Part shown: positions 1 to 5,618 of the stretch, one piece after another
How the letters are laid out: every line of letters starts with the position of its first letter
Position numbering within the stretch: the first letter of the stretch is position 1
NCBI GenBank assembly: GCA_013813945.1
Contig: JACCQV010000383.1
Coordinates: 1 to 5,699, forward strand
DNA: 5,699 nt
From: Deltaproteobacteria bacterium
GTDB lineage: Bacteria > Myxococcota_A > Polyangia > Haliangiales > Haliangiaceae
Direction of reading: 5' to 3'
Notes under the pieces: model-generated
What the model was told of the DNA's origin: nothing
Databases searched by the model: none
The model's input: the letters and a program-made list of their open reading frames with translations, nothing else
Made by a program: the position numbers and the translations under genes

Positions 1-189
1 CATCTCGCCCGCGGCCTTGTTCGTGAACGTGACCGCGAGGATCGACCACGGCTCGGTCCCGGTCTCCACGAGCCGCGCAATCCGGTGCACCAGCACCCGC
101 GTCTTGCCCGTCCCTGCCCCGGCGAGCACCATCAACGGCCCATCGCCGTGATCCACGGCGGCGCGCTGCTGCTCGTTGAAGGCGCTCAC
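1..189 (-). CDS. UvrD/PcrA/Rep-family superfamily 1 DNA helicase, N-terminal fragment (cut by the window edge)
   Basis: Only the first 63 codons are present; the gene continues beyond base 1. The family uses ATP to unwind DNA 3'-5' in repair and replication restart. The fragment opens with the Q-motif region (FNEQQRAAV, residues 4-12), followed by a classic Walker A loop AGAGTGKT (residues 23-30) that binds ATP phosphate. It ends in motif Ia, TFTNKAAGEM (54-63), almost identical to UvrD, PcrA and Rep. These motifs sit at the spacing expected for the extreme N-terminus of the family. No ATG is available upstream in frame. GTG at 189-187 is chosen because it lies just before the Q motif, but an in-frame GTG at 204-202 is also possible and neither has an ideal ribosome-binding site. 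Which of UvrD, PcrA or Rep it is cannot be decided from this piece. It is probably functionally unrelated to the transport genes upstream. Confidence 0.93.
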   Translation of the reverse strand, partial: MSAFNEQQRAAVDHGDGPLMVLAGAGTGKTRVLVHRIARLVETGTEPWSILAVTFTNKAAGEM

Positions 190-230
190 ACCCTTGCGTA
201 GCACGCGGCGCTGACACCCCCGAAACGCAG

Positions 231-260
231 AACGCCGGCACCCTTGCGAGTACCGGCGTC
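231..260 (-). terminator. Hairpin terminator downstream of the TonB-dependent receptor gene
   Basis: Twenty-one bases after the receptor stop codon the minus-strand transcript can fold into a 10-bp stem. The arms are 259-250 and 241-232, reading ACGCCGGUAC and GUGCCGGCGU, around an 8-nt loop. One pair is U-G on the minus-strand RNA but would be an A-C mismatch on the plus-strand RNA, so the structure fits minus-strand transcription. It is followed by a weak U-containing stretch (UUCUGCGUUUCG) rather than a clean U-run, so it may be only partly intrinsic. It separates the receptor from the helicase. Confidence 0.6.
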
Positions 261-280
261 CGTGTCGTGCGGAGACGCTT

Positions 281-3200
281 CTAGAACGTCAGGCGCAGGC
301 CGAGGCGCGCATTGGCAGGCGCGTAGCGGCTGTTCGTGTTGCGGAAGTTCGGGTTCTTGCCGATCGGGACGCCGGTCTCGTTGCCGCGGCTGTCGATCGT
401 CTTGACCCAGATCAGATCCTCGTACGTGCCACCGGAGACCGGGTTCGCGTTCTGCTCGCTGCCCGAGGTCGAGTTCGGCGCCGACAGCTTGAACTGCGGA
501 GCGTAGTTGTCGTCGATGCCGGCCTCGCCCTGGCGGTTGTAGACGTTGAACATGTCGAGGTAGACCTCGAGCTTCATGTTCTTGCCGATAGGCTTGCCGT
601 AGCCGAGGTGGACGCCCAGGCCGTGGTCGAAGTCGGTGCGGCCGAGCTGACCGCGCGGCAGGAGGAACGACTCGTTCGAGCCGTAGAGGTAGTGACCCGC
701 GAGCGCGTTGGTCGGAACGCCCGACAGCGCGCGGAGGCGGATCCCGATGGTGGCCTCACCCTTCTTCTTGAAGTCGAAGGTGTAGTAGCCGTCGAGCTTG
801 ATGTAGTGAGGGCGATCCTGCGGCAGCGGGCCGACGCGGTTCGAGAGGAGCTCGATGAGGTCGTACTGCGACGAGATGTTCGGGTCGACCTGGCCGTTGT
901 CGTACGAGATCAGGCCCGGGTAGTTACCCGTGGTCTTCGAGAACGTGTACGAGCCCTGGACGTACAGCTTCTTGGAGAAGCGGCGCGTCATCGTGAACTG
1001 GAGCGCGTTGTAATCGCGGCTCGGCTTGTCGAACACGCGGATGCCCTTGAACATCGTGAGCTGGCGGTTCAGCCGGCCCTTCTCGATGGGATCGTCGGTG
1101 CGCTCGATCCGATCCATCAGCTTCTCTTCCTCGTCGCTGCTCCACTCGCCGGGGTTCGCGATGATGTACGTGTCCGCGCCGTCGGTCGACACGTCCTCGA
1201 TCACGCGGCCCATGCGCCGGTTCTGGTAGGAGATGCCGATCTTCATATCGTCGAGGATCTCGTACTCGAAGCCGCCGATGACCTCGTCGAGGTACTGCGG
1301 CTTGATGCCGGGCGCGATGAGGACGCCCGAGGCGCCGATCAGCTGCTCACCGCCGCCGGCGGCCATGTCGGTATTCAGGCAGCCTTCGCCGTTGGTGTTG
1401 CCAATGCGTGGATCGGTCATGCCGCACTGCGAGGAGCTGAACGTCTGCGTGAAGTTGACCTCGCCGCCGAACGAGCGGTCGTTGATGCGCATCGGGATCG
1501 ACTCGTAGAACCGCCCCCAGTGGGCGTAGACCTTCGAGCGACCTTCCTTCGTCCAGTCATAGAGCAGACCGACGCGGGGCGCCCACATCTGGTCCATCAC
1601 CAGGGCGTTCTTGCCGAGCTGCTGCGACGTCAACGGATCGACCGTGTTCTGCAGGAAGTTGGCGTAGCGCAGGCGCTGCTCCTCGTAGCGCAGGCCGGCG
1701 TTGAGCGTCAGGTTCGGCTGGATCTGCCAGGAGTCGCGGAGATAGGCCGACCAGTTGAACGTGTTGCCGGTAACGCGGGTGCCGGGAGAACCTTCGACGC
1801 CCGAGGTCCAGTCACAGACGAACATCCGGTTGCCGCCCATGACGCCGCCGTCGCCGGTGTCCGGAGTGCTGCACATGTTGTCGAACCGGAGGTCGTTGTT
1901 GCCCATGACGGCGGGCGAGCCGACCTCTCCGAGCAGCTGCGCCCAGCGGGTGATGCGGACCGTGTCCTGGCCGACGTAGTTCTGGATGAACGCGCCGCCC
2001 GAGTAGAGGCGGTTGGTCTCGGAGGTATTGTCCTCGGCGTCGATGCCGGCCTTGATCTCGTGGCTTCCGCCGGCCTTGATGCGCTGGGTGATCGCCAGCT
2101 TCGCCGAGCGGCGCTGCTGGGTCTCGTCGGTGATCGATCCCGGGCCGCCGATGACGTACGGCGTGGTGTCCATCGGACAGTTGTTCGGAAGGAACGGGTA
2201 GGGATCCGACGAGCCGGGGCCACCGTCGAAGCAGCCGTTGTTGGTGCGCGCGCTCTCCGCGCCGAACCCGGGGCCCCAGACGCCGAGGCTGCCGTCATAG
2301 AGAACCTGGAGCGGCTTGTTCGCCTGGCTGGGATCGAGGCCCTCGTCCGAGAACGTCTCGCGGTGCCAGCCGATGACCGCCTCGACCTCGGTCTTGTTGT
2401 CGTTGAACTTCGAGGTCCACTTCGCCGAGACGTCGGTGGTGAGCGAGCTCGCCTTGCCGCCGCTGCTCGCCGGGCCGTAGATGCCGGGCGACTCGCGCGA
2501 TCCCGGCAGCGCCTGGATCGTGACCTGGCCCTGGTTCTCCGGGGTCGCCGCGAAGTTGATCTTGCCGAGCATGTTGTAGCCCTGGCTCACCGAGCTGCGG
2601 ACTTCGGTGTCGAGGGTGTCCGTCACGTAGAAGCCGGTCGCCGGGTCAGTGTCTGCCGTGCCGTCCGCGAAGCCGCCCTGCGAAGGCAGGCGCGCGTCAC
2701 AGGCCGACAGGTTGCCGGTCTCCTCGAGACGGCGGCAGTCGGTCTGGCGCTTGGTCTCGCGGGTGATGTCGACCCTGCCGAACTGCGGCGCGAAGCCGAC
2801 GTAGAACCAGAGCTTGTCCTTGATGATCGGACCGCCGAGCTCGAACCCGAAGTCTGCGGCGTACGCGAGGTCGGCCGTCGCGTCGATCGACGACGCATTG
2901 CTCGGCGTGCCTTCGGCGGCCGCGGTCAGCTGACCCGGCTGGTACGTGCCGAACACGGAGCCCTTGAACTCGTTCGATCCGCTCTTGGTGACGACGTTGA
3001 CGACGCCACCCGTCGCGCGGCCGTACTCGGCGTTGTACCCGCCGGTGATGACCTCGATCTCCTCGATGAACTCGTTGATGACCGGCGAACCGACGGTGCC
3101 GAACGTGAGGCCCGTCGTGTTGACGCCGTCGACGAAGTACTGGTTCTCGAGCGACGAAGAGCCCGAGAACGAGACACCGAGTGCATCGCCCTGCGAACCG

Positions 3201-3715
3201 GCAGCGGCGCCGAGGGTGTCCTCGAACGTACGGCCTGGGAACGGGATGTTCTTGATGTAGTTCTTGTCGATCGTGATGCCCTGCGTCGTCGACGTCGGGT
3301 CGATCGTCGGCGCGGTGTCGGTGATCTTCACGACCTCGCCACCGGCCTGCGCCTGGTTGAGCTTCTGGAACACCGGGGTCACGCGGCCGATGCCGACGTT
3401 GACGCCACCACGCTCGAGCGTGATGTCGGCGTAGTAGAAGGTCACGAGGTAGTCGCCCGGCGGGAGGTCCGTGATCTTGTACTGGCCGTTCTCGTCGGTG
3501 ATCGCGGTCTGGGCCTGCGCCAGCGACGGCGAGGTGCAGATCACGGTGACGCCCGCGAGCTTCTCGCCCGTCTTGGAGTCGGTGACGGTTCCCGTGACCG
3601 CGCCGGTCGTCTGCGACTGCGCGTGCGCGATGGTGGGAGCGAGGAGTGAGAGTCCGAGGCTCGTTGCGCCCAGGCCAGAGGCGAAAATCGATGCGATGAT
3701 CAGCTTGTTGTTCAT
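281..3715 (-). CDS. TonB-dependent outer-membrane receptor, Oar-like, with N-terminal carboxypeptidase-regulatory-like domain
   Basis: This is an 1144-residue outer-membrane transporter driven by the TonB-ExbB-ExbD motor; its substrate is unknown. Residues 1-33 form a signal peptide (hydrophobic core, then AHA before Q33 or nearby). Residues 38-118 match the CarboxypepD_reg-like beta-sandwich (GAVTGTVTD, DENGQYKITDLPPGDYLV). A linker (about 120-145) may hold the TonB box around VVKIT. The plug spans about 146-250, including NQYFVDGVNTTG and the family signature AEYGRATGGVVNVVTKSGSN (229-248). The rest is a beta-barrel ending in RLGLRLTF with a C-terminal Phe, as expected for BAM-assembled proteins. 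Typical Oar-type late motifs are DYNALQFTMTRRF (901-913) and NRVGPLPQDRPHYIKLDGYY (959-978). Cysteines 327/339, 495/513, 615/634 and 764/779 form four local pairs in likely external loops; C60 is unpaired. The start ATG has GGAGA five bases upstream. It lies 12 nt after the lipoprotein gene, so the two are almost certainly one operon. Known Oar proteins have about 1000-1100 residues, so it appears full length. Confidence 0.95.
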   Translation of the reverse strand: MNNKLIIASIFASGLGATSLGLSLLAPTIAHAQSQTTGAVTGTVTDSKTGEKLAGVTVICTSPSLAQAQTAITDENGQYKITDLPPGDYLVTFYYADITLERGGVNVGIGRVTPVFQKLNQAQAGGEVVKITDTAPTIDPTSTTQGITIDKNYIKNIPFPGRTFEDTLGAAAGSQGDALGVSFSGSSSLENQYFVDGVNTTGLTFGTVGSPVINEFIEEIEVITGGYNAEYGRATGGVVNVVTKSGSNEFKGSVFGTYQPGQLTAAAEGTPSNASSIDATADLAYAADFGFELGGPIIKDKLWFYVGFAPQFGRVDITRETKRQTDCRRLEETGNLSACDARLPSQGGFADGTADTDPATGFYVTDTLDTEVRSSVSQGYNMLGKINFAATPENQGQVTIQALPGSRESPGIYGPASSGGKASSLTTDVSAKWTSKFNDNKTEVEAVIGWHRETFSDEGLDPSQANKPLQVLYDGSLGVWGPGFGAESARTNNGCFDGGPGSSDPYPFLPNNCPMDTTPYVIGGPGSITDETQQRRSAKLAITQRIKAGGSHEIKAGIDAEDNTSETNRLYSGGAFIQNYVGQDTVRITRWAQLLGEVGSPAVMGNNDLRFDNMCSTPDTGDGGVMGGNRMFVCDWTSGVEGSPGTRVTGNTFNWSAYLRDSWQIQPNLTLNAGLRYEEQRLRYANFLQNTVDPLTSQQLGKNALVMDQMWAPRVGLLYDWTKEGRSKVYAHWGRFYESIPMRINDRSFGGEVNFTQTFSSSQCGMTDPRIGNTNGEGCLNTDMAAGGGEQLIGASGVLIAPGIKPQYLDEVIGGFEYEILDDMKIGISYQNRRMGRVIEDVSTDGADTYIIANPGEWSSDEEEKLMDRIERTDDPIEKGRLNRQLTMFKGIRVFDKPSRDYNALQFTMTRRFSKKLYVQGSYTFSKTTGNYPGLISYDNGQVDPNISSQYDLIELLSNRVGPLPQDRPHYIKLDGYYTFDFKKKGEATIGIRLRALSGVPTNALAGHYLYGSNESFLLPRGQLGRTDFDHGLGVHLGYGKPIGKNMKLEVYLDMFNVYNRQGEAGIDDNYAPQFKLSAPNSTSGSEQNANPVSGGTYEDLIWVKTIDSRGNETGVPIGKNPNFRNTNSRYAPANARLGLRLTF

Positions 3716-3720
3716 GACGC

Positions 3721-3725
3721 TCTCC
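3721..3725 (-). promoter_or_regulatory. Ribosome-binding site of the receptor gene
   Basis: GGAGA on the minus strand lies 5 nt before the receptor ATG and 2 nt past the lipoprotein stop codon (TGA, 3730-3728). It fixes the receptor start and fits coupled translation of the two genes. Confidence 0.75.
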
Positions 3726-3727
3726 GA

Positions 3728-4888
3728 TCAGGCAGCGGTGGTGAAGGTGATGACGTACGGGGTCGGCAGAGGCTGGCCGAAGCTGTCCTTCACCCCGGTG
3801 GTGAGCGTGACGGTGTAGGTCGCGCTGCCAGTGAGCGGCGCCGCAAACGTGATCGTGATGTTCCTGTTCATCATGACGGAGAGCGTGTAGGTCGGGACCA
3901 CCGCGGGGGCGGTCGTCGTCACGACGACGGTGCTCGTCGTCACCGACGTCATGTCGAGCTGGGTGTTCGCGAGCAACACGACCTGCGTGGTCTTGCTGAC
4001 ACCGGTCGCCATGTTCGGCGGATCGTTCTCGAACGACATCGGCTCGACCTTGAACGTGAAGCCGGTGGTGTCACCGGGGGTGCAGCCATCCTCGATGTTG
4101 CCGCCGAGCGGGGTGCACGGCGCGAGGCCCTGCTTGTCGACGACGTCCGCCCCGAACTCGAGCTGACACGTGACGTTCGTCGGAAGGCCACGCTGCGGCA
4201 GCATCACGAGCGCGGGCCCGAGAGCCTCGAAGCCGCCCATCGCGGGGACCTGCTGGTTGCCCGAGGGGTTCCAGTAGCTCGCGTCGAGATCCATCGGCAC
4301 GGTGAGCGCGCCGCACCGGAACGTGACCGCGCCGTCGATCAGGCGGGTCTCGTCGCCGGCGCCGTCCTGGTTGATGTCGAGCACGCCAACCGGCGCGCCC
4401 TTCGCGACCATGGTGACACCCACGGTGCAGCCCGCGTCGTTGTCGCAAAGGCAGACGGCGTTCTCGCCACCGCACGTGCGGGGAAGAATGTCCTGGGCGG
4501 CGCTGCAGCGCGCGACGTCATCGGGGGTCGCGCCCAGGGGCACTCGCGCGAACGCATCGGTATCGACCGGAGCGCGGCACGCGATCTCCTCGAGGTGGTT
4601 GCCGACCAGGAGCTCGTCCATGATCACGCGGAAGCCGTTGCCGGAGGCCGTTGCGGACATCACGGGATGCGCCTCGGCTTCGCTGGCCATCGGGTGCGTG
4701 CCGAACGCGAACACGCGGCGTTCGCTGGTCGACGTCGACCCGGGGTTCGAGAACGTCTCCTTCATCCGAACCTGGCGAACCATCGGCGGTCCCTCAGGAT
4801 TCAGATCGGTCTCGCTCTCGTAAGTGGTGCACCCCGCGACAGCGAAGGTCGCAGCGAAGGCACAAAGGACGTTCAAAACCGTTTTCAT
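3728..4888 (-). CDS. Cysteine-rich secreted lipoprotein with C-terminal bacterial Ig-like (Big_5/SbsA-type) domain
   Basis: This 386-residue protein is unnamed and its exact role is unknown. Residues 1-20 are a lipoprotein signal with lipobox AVAGC; Cys20 would be lipidated. Position +2 is Thr, not Asp, which under the enterobacterial rule favours the outer membrane, though that rule is uncertain here. Residues 34-105 look like an Ig-like beta-rich segment ending in MDELLVGNHLEEIACR. Residues 104-269 hold ten cysteines (104, 128, 139, 146, 148, 154, 192, 241, 258, 269), enough for five disulfides; four of them form a C-x6-C-x-C-x5-C cluster at 139-154. DINQDGAGD (171-179) resembles the calcium loops of dockerin and thrombospondin type-3 repeats. 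Residues 284-385 resemble a Big_5/SbsA Ig-like domain: NDPPNMATGVSKTTQVVL at the start, YVITFTTAA at the end. A Thr/Val-rich strand pair lies at 312-335. It is the first gene of a promoter-lipoprotein-receptor unit and probably works with the receptor at the outer membrane, as substrate binder, lid or assembly partner. The partnership is inferred from position alone. Confidence 0.9.
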   Translation of the reverse strand: MKTVLNVLCAFAATFAVAGCTTYESETDLNPEGPPMVRQVRMKETFSNPGSTSTSERRVFAFGTHPMASEAEAHPVMSATASGNGFRVIMDELLVGNHLEEIACRAPVDTDAFARVPLGATPDDVARCSAAQDILPRTCGGENAVCLCDNDAGCTVGVTMVAKGAPVGVLDINQDGAGDETRLIDGAVTFRCGALTVPMDLDASYWNPSGNQQVPAMGGFEALGPALVMLPQRGLPTNVTCQLEFGADVVDKQGLAPCTPLGGNIEDGCTPGDTTGFTFKVEPMSFENDPPNMATGVSKTTQVVLLANTQLDMTSVTTSTVVVTTTAPAVVPTYTLSVMMNRNITITFAAPLTGSATYTVTLTTGVKDSFGQPLPTPYVITFTTAA

Positions 4889-4898
4889 AATCTCTTGG

Positions 4899-4904
4899 CT
4901 CCCC
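4899..4904 (-). promoter_or_regulatory. Probable ribosome-binding site of the lipoprotein gene
   Basis: GGGGAG on the minus strand lies 10 nt before the ATG at 4888. A second purine stretch, AAGAGA (4896-4891), is only 2 nt away and too close to be the main site. The start is also fixed by the signal peptide, which begins right at this Met with a Lys at position 2. Confidence 0.5.
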
Positions 4905-4921
4905 GTCAGCGAAATCGGTCG

Positions 4922-4951
4922 CTTGTACTAACCGAGTGTCAAAGTTGTCAA
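4922..4951 (-). promoter_or_regulatory. Sigma70-type promoter for the lipoprotein-receptor operon
   Basis: On the minus strand a perfect -35 box TTGACA (4951-4946) is followed after 18 bp by TACAAG (4927-4922), which matches TATAAT at four of six positions. Transcription would start near 4914-4916, giving a leader of about 26 nt with the GGGGAG ribosome-binding site inside it. A second TTGACA sits 9 bp downstream (4942-4937) but has no acceptable -10 box at normal spacing. The segment is noticeably more AT-rich than its surroundings. This is read by eye; no start site has been measured. Confidence 0.6.
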
Positions 4952-5002
4952 GACGTTCCACGACGTGTATCAGGGCCGGTTCGCCGCCGAATAGCGCATC
5001 CT

Positions 5003-5036
5003 GATCACGCGCCGTGACAGCGCGCGCGATCACGCG
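5003..5036. repeat. Direct repeat GATCACGCG, two copies
   Basis: GATCACGCG occurs at 5003-5011 and again at 5028-5036, with start points 25 bp apart; a shortened GATCAC copy lies at 5072-5077. The first copy also forms a small inverted repeat TCACG/CGTGA (5005-5009 and 5013-5017). The repeats lie upstream of the lipoprotein promoter and could be a regulator-binding array, but chance in GC-rich DNA is not excluded. Confidence 0.4.
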
Positions 5037-5053
5037 AAGCTAACCCCGCAGAG

Positions 5054-5092
5054 GTGTCGCAGGCAGTGACCGATCACCGCTCCCTGCGACAC
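5054..5092 (-). terminator. Perfect 10-bp inverted repeat downstream of exbD, possible terminator
   Basis: GTGTCGCAGG (5054-5063) and CCTGCGACAC (5083-5092) are exact reverse complements separated by 19 bp. Within the spacer, GTGA/TCAC (5067-5070 and 5075-5078... read as GTGA-ccga-TCAC around 5066-5077) can form a second small stem. The element begins 44 nt after the exbD stop, where a terminator is expected. No U-run follows on the minus strand, so intrinsic termination is uncertain; a protein-binding site or an mRNA 3'-end stabiliser is possible instead. Confidence 0.5.
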
Positions 5093-5136
5093 GTGTTGAG
5101 GCGCGCGGTCAGCAGCGCCTGCGGAAGAACATCGAT

Positions 5137-5616
5137 CTACTTGCGCAGATCGGCGTCTTTGACCTTGAGCGCGACCTTGATCTCGTCGTGATTGACGTCG
5201 GCCGCGAGGGCCCGGATCTGGTCCATCGTCCCGACGACCTCTTTCCAGGGCACGGTCGGATCGAAATCGACGAACACGACCTTTGCGTTGCCGTTGCTGG
5301 CCATCGCTTCGAGCTTCGGCCGCAGGGTACGCACGAGATCGGATGCAGAGATCGGCATCGGGCTCTCGGAGAGGCCGTCGGAGAAGTCGATCGAGAGGTC
5401 CGGCTTGACGAAGACCGTCAGCTGGCTCGCGTTCGGATCCGGCATCTCCTGGTCGGTGTCGATGTTACGGGGGACCTCGAGGGTCTCCATCTTCATCATG
5501 ATCGGCATCACGACGAGGAAGATGATCAGCAGCACGAGCAACACGTCGATCAGCGGCGTGACGTTGATCTCCGCCTGGAGTCCGCCGGGCTTGCCGCCCC
5601 CCGTTGACATCGACAT
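5137..5616 (-). CDS. exbD: ExbD/TolR-family biopolymer transport protein
   Basis: This 159-residue inner-membrane protein is part of the ExbB-ExbD (TolQ-TolR-like) proton channel that powers TonB or Tol. A short Gly-rich cytoplasmic tail (1-15) precedes the family motif INVTPLIDVLLVLLIIF (17-33). It contains the transmembrane helix (about 21-43) and the conserved proton-carrying Asp (D24). The periplasmic domain (about 62-159) has the usual ExbD pattern, including a VVFVDFDPTVPWKEVVGTMD segment (113-132) and the final strand IKVALKV (146-152). E. coli ExbD and TolR have about 140 residues, so the length is normal to slightly long. The start is 2 nt after the stop of the preceding gene, with AAGGA 12 nt upstream, so translation is probably coupled; an alternative ATG lies two codons in. 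ExbD rather than TolR is favoured by the TonB-dependent receptor nearby, but sequence alone does not separate them. An operon with the downstream receptor is unlikely given the inverted repeat and the new promoter in between. Confidence 0.93.
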   Translation of the reverse strand: MSMSTGGGKPGGLQAEINVTPLIDVLLVLLIIFLVVMPIMMKMETLEVPRNIDTDQEMPDPNASQLTVFVKPDLSIDFSDGLSESPMPISASDLVRTLRPKLEAMASNGNAKVVFVDFDPTVPWKEVVGTMDQIRALAADVNHDEIKVALKVKDADLRK

Positions 5617-5618
5617 GA

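Larger units (their letters stand above)
4889..5136. other. Intergenic region between exbD and the lipoprotein gene
   Basis: These 248 bp contain no convincing gene. The longest open frame through them runs on into the lipoprotein gene in another frame and has no family features. From right to left the region holds a 10-bp inverted repeat downstream of exbD (5092-5054), three GATCAC motifs (5072, 5028, 5003), a GC-rich CGCGCGCG tract (5021-5028), and then the more AT-rich promoter segment before the lipoprotein gene. The arrangement fits the end of one transcript and the start of another. Confidence 0.7.

Noticed and set aside
1..280. A possible functional link between the helicase and the transport genes.
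   Set aside because: A hairpin terminator and a 91-bp gap separate them, and UvrD-type helicases are housekeeping or repair enzymes; simple adjacency is the better explanation.
608..3649. A 1013-codon open frame on the plus strand, antisense to the receptor gene.
   Set aside because: Its codons are exact reverse complements of the receptor codons, so it stays open merely because the receptor avoids TTA, CTA and TCA, as expected in GC-rich DNA. Its product is dominated by R, A, V, D, E and L with no domain, while the minus-strand reading has a signal peptide, plug and barrel.
3897..3955. A repetitive Thr/Val-coding stretch that resembles a low-complexity repeat.
   Set aside because: It is in frame within the Ig-like domain and reads as alternating beta-strand residues, so it is explained as protein structure and not as a DNA repeat element.
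4302..4823. A 173-codon plus-strand frame, and other frames, over the lipoprotein gene.
   Set aside because: No recognisable domain or good ribosome-binding site; the minus-strand frame has a lipobox, an Ig-like domain and a fitting promoter.
4794..5033. A 79-codon minus-strand frame covering part of the intergenic region and the lipoprotein start.
   Set aside because: It overlaps the signal-peptide coding region in another frame, spans the promoter, and shows no family features.
5188..5607. Plus-strand open frames opposite exbD.
   Set aside because: One is codon-aligned with exbD and open for the same reason; the products are His/Arg/Asp-rich without family features, while the minus strand encodes a clear ExbD.
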